Source: Rubrivivax sp. (GTDB lineage Bacteria; Pseudomonadota; Gammaproteobacteria; Burkholderiales; Burkholderiaceae). From it: a DNA stretch of 64,000 bases. Location: assembly GCA_016790225.1 (NCBI GenBank), contig JAEUOZ010000002.1, positions 146,133-210,132 on the forward strand. The letters run 5' to 3'. A model generated the notes under the pieces. That model had not been told where the DNA came from. It did no database searches and worked only from the letters and a program-made list of their open reading frames with translations. Within the stretch, counting starts at the first letter, position 1. Each line of letters begins with the position of its first letter. Below are positions 17,365 through 24,461 of this stretch, one piece after another. The translations under genes and the position numbers were made by a program.

Positions 17365-19059
17365 ATGAGCACCACTTACCGCACCTGCCCGCGCAGCGGG
17401 CTGCAGTTCGAGAAGAACGCCGAAGCCCTGATGAAGGCCAACGCGTTTGTCGCCGTGGTCTGGCTGCTGATCGGCGGTCTGCTGGCCATCGGCGTGGTGA
17501 TGACGCGCTGGCCGGCCTTCCGCTGGCTCGAGGCCGACACCTTCTACCAGGTGTTGACGGCGCATGGCATCGACATGCTGATCTTCTGGATCATCTTCTT
17601 CGAGGTGGCGATCCTCTACTTCGCCAGTTCCACGCTGCTGCGCTGTCGAATCGCCACGCCCAAGGTCGCCTGGCTCGCCTTCGCGCTGATGCTGATCGGC
17701 TCCGTGCTGAACAACGTGACGGTACTGAGCGGCGCATCCAGCGTGATGATGACGAGCTACGTTCCGATGATGGCCGAGCCCAACTTCTACCTGGGCCTGA
17801 TCCTCTTCGCCGTGGGCGCGCTGATCGCGTGTTTCGTCTTCTTCGGCACGCTCGTCGTCGCCAGGAGGGAGAAGACCTATGAAGGCTCGGTGCCGCTGGT
17901 CACCTTCGGCGCCATCACTGCGGCCATCATCGCGGTCTTCACGATCAGCTCGGGCGCCATCATCCTGATACCGACCTGGCTCATGTCGCTGGGTGTGGTC
18001 AAGGAAGTGGATGCGCTGGTCTACCGCACCATCTGGTGGGCTTTCGGGCACAGCTCGCAGCAGATCAACGTGGCCGCGCACATCTCCGTGTGGTACCTGG
18101 TGGCGGCGATCGCCTTCGGCGCGAAGCCCATGAGCGAACGCGTCAGCCGTACGGCCTTCCTGCTCTACATCCTGTTCCTGCAGCTGGCCAGTGCCCACCA
18201 CCTGCTGGCGGACCCCGGTCTGTCGACGGGCTGGAAGGTCGTCAACACCAGCTACTTCATGTACTTCGCGGTGCTGGCCTCGATGCTGCACGGGCTGACG
18301 ATCCCGGGTGCGATGGAAGTCGCACAGCGCCAGAAGGGCTTCACCAAGGGCCTGTTCGAATGGCTTCGCAAGGCGCCCTGGGGCAACCCGACCTTTGCCG
18401 GCGTCTTCATCTCGATCATCGGCTTCGGCTTCCTGGGCGGCATCTCGGGCGTGATGATGGGCACCGAGCAGCTCAACATGATCATCCACAACACGATCTA
18501 TGTCCCGGGCCACTTCCACGCCACGGTGGTGATCGGCACGACGCTGACCTTCATGGCCCTGACCTACTACCTGATTCCCGTGCTGTTCAAGCGCGAGATG
18601 ATCGCCCCGAGCCTGGCCCGGCTGCAGCCGTACCTCTTCGGCTTCTCGATGTACGCCTTCGCGCTGGTCATGATGGGCGCCGGCACGCTGGGTGTTTCGC
18701 GGCGTCACTGGGACATGGCCTTCCAGGGCGCAGCACTCGCGTACGAGTGGCCGGGCGCGGCCTACCTGATGATGGGTCTGGTTGGACTGACCGGCATCGT
18801 GGCCATCGTCGGGGGCGCGCTGTACATCTACATCACCGTCGGCTCGCTGCTGTGGGGCCGCAAGCTCGACAGCGGCGCAGAGAGCGCGAAGTTCACTCCG
18901 GTTCCCCGCGCGGCGCCGACCGTGGTCGCGCAGAGCTACGGCTCGATGGGCTTCGCCGCCCCCGGCACCTTCTCGCTGGCGATGGTCTTCCTGGTGGCCT
19001 TCGTGCTGTATTACTTCATCAACTGGAAGTACCTGTCCACCCTGTGGGGCTTGAGCTGA
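17365..19059 (+). CDS. Haem-copper subunit I with Tyr replaced by Gln: probable non-canonical NO reductase
   Basis: The 564-residue polytopic subunit belongs to the B-type branch (HHLLADPG and HNTIYVPGHFH are close to ba3-type motifs). All six metal ligands are present: His67, His229, His278-His279, His383 and His385. However, the helix VI motif is GHSSQQ where oxygen reductases have GHPxxY: Gln233 stands at His229+4, the place of the cross-linked tyrosine. That tyrosine is needed for O2 reduction and is absent from NO reductases. With nirS next door and no norBC, I infer NO reduction of the sNOR/eNOR/bNOR type. These families have CuA subunits, and the sNOR locus norSY-senC also carries a SCO gene. 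The exact family needs a phylogeny. Confidence 0.88.
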   Translation: MSTTYRTCPRSGLQFEKNAEALMKANAFVAVVWLLIGGLLAIGVVMTRWPAFRWLEADTFYQVLTAHGIDMLIFWIIFFEVAILYFASSTLLRCRIATPKVAWLAFALMLIGSVLNNVTVLSGASSVMMTSYVPMMAEPNFYLGLILFAVGALIACFVFFGTLVVARREKTYEGSVPLVTFGAITAAIIAVFTISSGAIILIPTWLMSLGVVKEVDALVYRTIWWAFGHSSQQINVAAHISVWYLVAAIAFGAKPMSERVSRTAFLLYILFLQLASAHHLLADPGLSTGWKVVNTSYFMYFAVLASMLHGLTIPGAMEVAQRQKGFTKGLFEWLRKAPWGNPTFAGVFISIIGFGFLGGISGVMMGTEQLNMIIHNTIYVPGHFHATVVIGTTLTFMALTYYLIPVLFKREMIAPSLARLQPYLFGFSMYAFALVMMGAGTLGVSRRHWDMAFQGAALAYEWPGAAYLMMGLVGLTGIVAIVGGALYIYITVGSLLWGRKLDSGAESAKFTPVPRAAPTVVAQSYGSMGFAAPGTFSLAMVFLVAFVLYYFINWKYLSTLWGLS

Positions 19060-19075
19060 TCGAGGAGCGGCGATC

Positions 19076-19993
19076 ATGAACTCCACCTCCTCCGTCGCAC
19101 CGCAAGCGGCCATCGGCATGGCCGCACGGGTCAGGCTGGTGCTGTCTGTCTTCAAGCTGCGCATCGCCACGCTGATCATGATCACGGCCCTGGGAGGCGT
19201 GGCCGTGGTCCAGGATGGCGCGGCGACGCTGTCCCAGGTGCTCGTCCTGGCGCTGTGCGTGCTGGTGGCGGCCGGCAGTGCCGGCGGCATCAACCAGTTC
19301 GCCGAAGCCGGCAGCGATCGCCTGATGGCCCGCACGAGGGGCCGCGCCTTTGCCAGCGGCGCCCTGCCGCGCAACTCAGCGTGGCTGTTAGGCATCCTCA
19401 GCCTCGGTGTGGGCGCGGTGGCGGTGTGCGCCTGGTGGGTCAATGGCACCGCGGCGTTCTTCGTCGGGCTGGGCGCCTTCACCTACGCCGGCATCTACAC
19501 GCTGGGACTGAAACGCCGCACGGCGTGGAACATCGTGATCGGCGGCCTGTCGGGCAGTTTTGCGGTGCTCGCCGGTGCCGCGACGGCCAGCCCGGCCATC
19601 CCGCCCGCTGCCTGGGTTCTGGCGCTGGTGCTGTTCCTGTGGACGCCGCCCCATTTCTGGAGCCTGGCCATCGCCAGCGAAGCGGAATACCGCGCGGCGG
19701 GCGTGCCGATGCTGCCGGTGGTGGTCGGCGCGCAGAGGGCAGCTCACATCGTGCATGCCAGCACCTGGATGCTGGTCGCCTCGACACTGCTGCTGCTGCC
19801 CTTCGTGATGGTCCATGGCGCCGGTTGGCCCGTTGCGGCAGGGGCCATCGGTGGCGGCGTGGTCTTCCTGCGCAAGACTGCTGCGCTGCGCCGCGCGCCG
19901 AGCCGCAAGACGGCCCTGGCGGCCTTCTTCGCCTCGATGCTGCAGCTCAGCGTGCTGCTCGCGGGGGTGGCTCTCGATGCTGCGATCCGTTGA
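19076..19993 (+). CDS. ctaB: Haem O synthase (protohaem IX farnesyltransferase)
   Basis: This 305-residue UbiA-family membrane prenyltransferase has about nine helices. The first aspartate-rich loop is NQFAEAGSDRLMARTRG, in which the usual NxxxD is NxxxE while the DxxMxRT part is kept. It adds a farnesyl group to haem B to make haem O, which ctaA products convert to haem A. Its place directly after subunit I implies that the operon's enzyme uses haem O or A. GAGGAG precedes the ATG, and the 3' end overlaps the SCO gene by 17 bp. Confidence 0.92.
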   Translation: MNSTSSVAPQAAIGMAARVRLVLSVFKLRIATLIMITALGGVAVVQDGAATLSQVLVLALCVLVAAGSAGGINQFAEAGSDRLMARTRGRAFASGALPRNSAWLLGILSLGVGAVAVCAWWVNGTAAFFVGLGAFTYAGIYTLGLKRRTAWNIVIGGLSGSFAVLAGAATASPAIPPAAWVLALVLFLWTPPHFWSLAIASEAEYRAAGVPMLPVVVGAQRAAHIVHASTWMLVASTLLLLPFVMVHGAGWPVAAGAIGGGVVFLRKTAALRRAPSRKTALAAFFASMLQLSVLLAGVALDAAIR

Positions 19994-20957
19994 TGCGCCA
20001 GCGGCCAGGCCCCGCCCCACGGCCCCCGGCCGACACAGGGCTTCGGGCCGCTGTCGCCTGAGCCTGATCGCTGTGCTGCTGGCGTGCGCCTGGCTGCTGC
20101 CGGGCACGGCCCGCGCCGCAGCGCAGGGCGATCAGGCCCCCAGCGCCGTGGTCGAGCGACAGCCCGGCCAGGTGCCGCGGCTGGACGAGCAGGCAGCCCT
20201 GGCCCTGGCGCAGGCCGCCATCGGCCGTCAGATCCCCGATCTGATGCTGCTCGATGGCCGTGGTGATCCCGTGCGACTGGCTTCCTTCAGCGGCAAGCCG
20301 CTGCTGGTGAGCTTCATCTACACGGGATGCTTCCAGGTGTGCCCCACGCAGACCCGGGCGCTGCAGGAAGCCGTGCGTGGCCTGCAGCGCATGCTGGGGG
20401 AACACCAGTTCAACGTGGTCAGCATCGGCTTCAATCAGCCTTTCGATTCCCCTGACGCGATGCGCTCGTTTGCGCGCCAGCACCGCATCCAGGCATCCAA
20501 CTGGGCCTTCCTGAGTCCGCCCAAGGATGCGGTTCAGCCGCTGACACGGACCTTCGGCTTCAGCTACGTGCAGACGCCTGCCGGCTTCGATCATGTGCTG
20601 GGCGTCACCGTGGTCGATGCGGCGGGCCGGATCCATGAGCAGATCCTGGGCGACAAGCTGCGGGCTGAGCAGCTGGGCCGACCCCTGCGCCAGTTGCTGC
20701 TGGAGACGCCCCTGCCCTCCGTGCCGGTCTCCACCTTGTCTGCCGTGGTCGAGCGCGTGCGCATCCTGTGCACCGTCTACGACCCCGACACCGGCGAGTA
20801 CCGCTACGACTGGAAGCTGATCTACGAGCTGATCGGCGGCTCGCTGTTCTTCGGCAGCGTGCTGATCTACGGACTGCTGGAATGGCGGTCGCGCCGGCGC
20901 ACGGCGCGCCAGTCATCATGTCAAGCATCGGCGCCGGACTTGAATCCCCAGGGCTGA
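19977..20957 (+). CDS. SCO1/SenC-family copper chaperone
   Basis: 326 residues from ATG 19977, overlapping ctaB. An N-terminal membrane or signal segment lies at 28-48. The thioredoxin-like domain has the copper-binding pair in TGCFQVCPTQ (Cys118, Cys122) and the third ligand His in FDHVLGVTVVD. An unusual extra C-terminal transmembrane helix (GSLFFGSVLIYGLLEW) follows the domain. SCO proteins deliver copper to the CuA site of subunit II. The gene overlaps the next one by 40 bp. Confidence 0.9.
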   Translation: MLRSVDAPAARPRPTAPGRHRASGRCRLSLIAVLLACAWLLPGTARAAAQGDQAPSAVVERQPGQVPRLDEQAALALAQAAIGRQIPDLMLLDGRGDPVRLASFSGKPLLVSFIYTGCFQVCPTQTRALQEAVRGLQRMLGEHQFNVVSIGFNQPFDSPDAMRSFARQHRIQASNWAFLSPPKDAVQPLTRTFGFSYVQTPAGFDHVLGVTVVDAAGRIHEQILGDKLRAEQLGRPLRQLLLETPLPSVPVSTLSAVVERVRILCTVYDPDTGEYRYDWKLIYELIGGSLFFGSVLIYGLLEWRSRRRTARQSSCQASAPDLNPQG

Positions 20958-22501
20958 AGACCTGGCGCAGCGCTGAACGCCTGTTCGATGCCGCGTTCGG
21001 CCCGGGTCTGAATCCGCTGCGGCACCTGGGGGCGATCGGCATGCTGGCCTTCGCCTTGCTGCTCGGCAGCGGCATCGTGCTGTACGTGCTGTTCGACACC
21101 TCGGCGCAGCTGGCCTGGCGATCGGTGGATCGGCTCGATGATCTGCCGCTGGCCAGCGGCCGCTGGCTGCGCGGACTGCACCGCTACAGCGCAGACCTGC
21201 TGGTGATCAGCCTGGCCCTGCACCTGCTGCGCGAGTGGCTGCATCACCACGAACGCGGCTTCAGGCGCTTTTCCTGGCTGACCGGCGTGCCACTGATCCC
21301 GCTGGCCTTCGCCGCCGCCATCGTGGGCTTCTGGCTGAACTGGGATGCGCTGGGCCAGTATTCAGCCATCGCCAGCGCGGAATGGATCGACAGCCTGCCC
21401 GGGCTGGCTTCTCCGCTGGCGCGCAACTTTCTCGTCTCGGCACAGGTCAGCGACCGCCTGTTCTCGCTGTGGGTCTTCGTGCACATCGGCGTGCCGCTGC
21501 TGATGGTCTTCGGCCTGTGGTTCCATGTCCAGCGCATCTCGCGTCCGGCCTGGATGCCGCCCAAGCGCCTGCTGCTGGGCACTGTGCTGATGCTGTCGGG
21601 CCTGGCGCTGCTGCTGCCGGTACGCAGCCATGACCCGGCCTTGCTGGCCGAAGTGCCGCAGGCCCTGCGCCTGGACTGGATCCTCCTCTTCATCCACCCG
21701 CTGGTGGATCTTGTCGGCGGGCCCTGGGTCTGGCTGGGCGTGGCCGGCGCCGCGCTGCTGCTGACCGGCCTGCCCTGGCTTCCCTCGCGTCGCGTGAGCC
21801 TGCCGGTGGCTGTCGTGGATGCGGCCAACTGCAACGGCTGCCAGCGCTGCTTTGCCGATTGCCCCTATGCGGCCATCACGATGAGGACCCATCCCAACCA
21901 GCGCGTGGGCCGTCTGCTGGCGGTTGTGGACGCCGAGCTGTGCGCAGGCTGCGGCATCTGCGCGGGTGCCTGCCCTTCGTCGACCCCCTTTCGCAGCGGC
22001 GAGACGCTGGTCACGGGCATCGACATGCCGGCCTTGCCCATCCAGGTCCTGCGCCAGCAGCTGCGCGAAGGGCTGCAGGCGGCACGGCGCAACGCGCCTC
22101 AGGCGCCGGGACCGGTGGTGGTCTTCCGCTGCGCCCGCGGTGCCGATCGGGTCGCGGCCGAAGGAACGCTGACCTTCGACCTCATCTGCGCCGGACAGCT
22201 GCCACCGTCTTTCGTCGAATACGCGCTGCGGGACGGGGCCGGCGGCGTGGCCGTGTCGGCCTGCTGCGACGGCGCCTGCGAATTCCGCTTCGGCGAACGC
22301 TGGACCGCGCAACGCCTGGCGGGCACACGCGAGCCCCACTTGCGCGCCAGCGTGGCGGCGGCGCACTGGCGCCTGGTGCAGACGCGGCCCGGGGACGAGG
22401 CACTCCTTGCCGAGACCATCGATCGCCTGCGCGATCACCCAGCTTCCCTGGCCCGACCCTCACCATCGGCATCGTCGCCGGCGGGCAACCCGACACCATG
22501 A
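20918..22501 (+). CDS. Cytochrome b / 2x[4Fe-4S] ferredoxin / MvhD-like fusion
   Basis: This 527-residue protein begins at ATG 20918 inside the SCO gene. Residues 1-290 form a cytochrome b-like membrane domain with two bis-histidine haem pairs at the canonical x13 spacing: His88/His102 and His189/His203. A dicluster ferredoxin follows: Cys305, 308, 311, 315 and Cys342, 345, 348, 352. The C-terminus (about 395-480) resembles the MvhD-type iron-sulfur subunit of hydrogenase/heterodisulfide systems (VVFRCARGAD, then ACCDGAC). It could move electrons between quinol and a soluble or flavin carrier. I know no characterised protein with this order, and the function is inferred. Confidence 0.82.
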   Translation: MSSIGAGLESPGLKTWRSAERLFDAAFGPGLNPLRHLGAIGMLAFALLLGSGIVLYVLFDTSAQLAWRSVDRLDDLPLASGRWLRGLHRYSADLLVISLALHLLREWLHHHERGFRRFSWLTGVPLIPLAFAAAIVGFWLNWDALGQYSAIASAEWIDSLPGLASPLARNFLVSAQVSDRLFSLWVFVHIGVPLLMVFGLWFHVQRISRPAWMPPKRLLLGTVLMLSGLALLLPVRSHDPALLAEVPQALRLDWILLFIHPLVDLVGGPWVWLGVAGAALLLTGLPWLPSRRVSLPVAVVDAANCNGCQRCFADCPYAAITMRTHPNQRVGRLLAVVDAELCAGCGICAGACPSSTPFRSGETLVTGIDMPALPIQVLRQQLREGLQAARRNAPQAPGPVVVFRCARGADRVAAEGTLTFDLICAGQLPPSFVEYALRDGAGGVAVSACCDGACEFRFGERWTAQRLAGTREPHLRASVAAAHWRLVQTRPGDEALLAETIDRLRDHPASLARPSPSASSPAGNPTP

Positions 22502-23031
22502 CGGCATCGACCCCCAAGACCACGCCGGTCGCCTGGCTGGGCCAGGCGCTGCTCTACGGCCTGCTGGCGGCCTTCATCGGCAGCTTCTCCCAGTGGCCGG
22601 TCTACCACCCGCTGGGCGCCGATCAGGCCCTGATCAAGCTCAGCTTCAGCCGGGTGGGCAAGCCGGTGGGCGACTGCCGCACCCTCAGCCCCGAGGAGAT
22701 GCAGCACCTGCCGCCGCAGATGCGCAACCCGCTGAGCTGTCCGCGCGAGCGCTCCTCGGTGGCCGTCCGGCTGGACATCGACGGCCAGCGCGTGCTCGAA
22801 CGGGTGGCACCGGCCACCGGTCTGTCCAAGGACGGCGCGGCCACGATGTACGAGCGTCTTGTGGTGCCCGCGGGCGAGCGACGCATCACGGTGCACCTGT
22901 CCGACGATGTGCGCGCCCGGGATGCCGGCTGGAGGAAGGACGCCACCGTCAAGCTCAGCGCCGGCCAGGTGCTGGTCATCGACTTCGACGCCGCCAAGGG
23001 CGGCATCACGCTGCAACAGGCACTGCCATGA
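22498..23031 (+). CDS. Membrane-anchored protein of unknown function
   Basis: This 177-residue protein is coupled by ATGA overlaps at both ends, so it is translated with its neighbours. One hydrophobic segment (about 13-33, LLYGLLAAFIGSF) is followed by a periplasmic domain with two cysteines (GDCRTL, LSCPRE) that could form a disulfide, and a beta-rich C-terminal half. I do not recognise a family. Its placement between the cytochrome b fusion and the second haem-copper subunit suggests an accessory or assembly subunit. Confidence 0.8.
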   Translation: MTASTPKTTPVAWLGQALLYGLLAAFIGSFSQWPVYHPLGADQALIKLSFSRVGKPVGDCRTLSPEEMQHLPPQMRNPLSCPRERSSVAVRLDIDGQRVLERVAPATGLSKDGAATMYERLVVPAGERRITVHLSDDVRARDAGWRKDATVKLSAGQVLVIDFDAAKGGITLQQALP

Positions 23032-24461
23032 ACTCAAGCCTCCTCATGCCTCTGTCCTCGCCCATCACCGCGCGCGCGGCGGCGAGCGACTATGCCCTGC
23101 CCGAAGTCACGGCCGCCGATCGCCCGCTGGCGCGCGCCTGGCTGCGACTGGCGCTGCTGGCCCTGGTGGGCTCAGGCCTGTTCTCGGTCCTGCTGGTGCT
23201 GGCGCGGACGCCGGGCATCAACCGCTTCCTGCCGGCCGGCGACTTCTTCCGCGTGGCGCTGGTGGTGCATGTGGACCTGTCGGTCCTGGTGTGGTTCGTG
23301 GCTATTGCCGGCCTGCTGTGGAGCCTGAACCTGCGCCATGACGGGGCACGCTGGCCACGACGCGCGGGCTGGGCTGCGCTGGCGCTGTGCGGCGCCGGTG
23401 CACTGGGCATGGCCCTGGCGGCCTTTGTCGATCCGGGCACACCGGTGATGGCCAACTATGTCCCGATGCTTGACAGCAGCCTGTTCAAGCTCGCTGTAGG
23501 CGTCTTTGCGCTGGGCAGCACCGTCCTGGTCGCACTCGGCCTGCTGCGCCCCGCGCGGGTCGGCTTGCGGCTGGATGGCCCGGGCGCACTGCGCTTCGGT
23601 CTGCATGCCGCCCTGGTGGCCGGCGCCGTGGCCCTGCTGGCCTTCGCCTGGTCGCTCGCCGTCGTGCCGCGGGATCTGCCGGCCAAGGCCTACTACGAGA
23701 TCCTCTTCTGGGGGGGCGGCCACGCACTGCAGTTCACCTGGACGCTGCTGATGCTGGTCGGCTGGCTTGCGCTCGCACAGGCCTGTGGCGGGCGGCTGCC
23801 GCTGAGCCCGCGCGTGGTGCTGCTGATGTTCGGCATCGCAGGGGTCAGCGTCTTCGTCACACCCCTGGCCTACCTCATGCACGATGTGAGCACGGTGGCA
23901 CACCGTGACATGCACACCTGGGGCATGCGCTTCGGCGGCGGCGTGGCGATCCTGCCGCTGCTGCTGGCCGCCGGGCTGGCCATCGGCACGGCGTGCTCGC
24001 TCTCGCCGAGCCAGCGGCCCCTGCGTGCCGCGCTGCTGTCCTCGATGCTGCTGTTCGTGGCCGGCGGCCTGATCGGGCTGACCATCAGCGGCAGCAACGT
24101 CAAGATCCCTGCCCACTACCACGGCTGCATCGTCGGGGTGACGCTGGCCCTGATGGGCGTCGTCTACCACCTGCTGCCACGGCTGGGCTGGGCAACGCCT
24201 CAGGGTCGTGGCGCGGTGGCACAGCCCTGGCTGTACGGCGTGGGCCAGTTGCTGCACATCGTGGGGCTGGTGTGGTCCGGCGGCCATGGCGTGCAACGCA
24301 AGGTCGCCGGCAGCGAGCAGGTGCTGCGCAGCAGCGCCGAAGTCGCCGGCATGGCCCTGATGGGCCTGGGCGGTCTGCTGGCCATTGCCGGGGGACTGTG
24401 GTTCGTGATCATCGTCTGGCGCTCGATGCGCCACGTCCCGGCAGAGGCGGCCAGCCGATGA
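23028..24461 (+). CDS. Second, highly divergent haem-copper subunit I-like protein
   Basis: This 477-residue protein has about twelve helices. The haem ligand positions of the superfamily can be seen: His81 in helix II (VVHVDLS) and the His363-x-His365 pair (IPAHYHG). Helix VI has one copper-type His (GGGHALQF, His232), and the position four residues on is Phe236, not Tyr. Where helix VII should have His-His there is Met284-His285 (AYLMHDVS), followed by His292 and His296. So the CuB site is altered or absent, and ordinary O2 reduction is unlikely. It may be a further NO-reductase-like enzyme or an electron-transfer relative of subunit I. ATGA overlaps tie it to both neighbours. Confidence 0.8.
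   Translation: MNSSLLMPLSSPITARAAASDYALPEVTAADRPLARAWLRLALLALVGSGLFSVLLVLARTPGINRFLPAGDFFRVALVVHVDLSVLVWFVAIAGLLWSLNLRHDGARWPRRAGWAALALCGAGALGMALAAFVDPGTPVMANYVPMLDSSLFKLAVGVFALGSTVLVALGLLRPARVGLRLDGPGALRFGLHAALVAGAVALLAFAWSLAVVPRDLPAKAYYEILFWGGGHALQFTWTLLMLVGWLALAQACGGRLPLSPRVVLLMFGIAGVSVFVTPLAYLMHDVSTVAHRDMHTWGMRFGGGVAILPLLLAAGLAIGTACSLSPSQRPLRAALLSSMLLFVAGGLIGLTISGSNVKIPAHYHGCIVGVTLALMGVVYHLLPRLGWATPQGRGAVAQPWLYGVGQLLHIVGLVWSGGHGVQRKVAGSEQVLRSSAEVAGMALMGLGGLLAIAGGLWFVIIVWRSMRHVPAEAASR

Noticed and set aside
17365..19059. Calling subunit I an ordinary cytochrome c oxidase
   Set aside because: The active-site Tyr is Gln, and the context is nirS rather than aerobic respiration genes.
22407..23027. 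Upstream extension of the second haem-copper subunit into the preceding gene
   Set aside because: The extension is low-complexity out-of-frame sequence; ATG 23028 with a 4-bp overlap fits the operon pattern.
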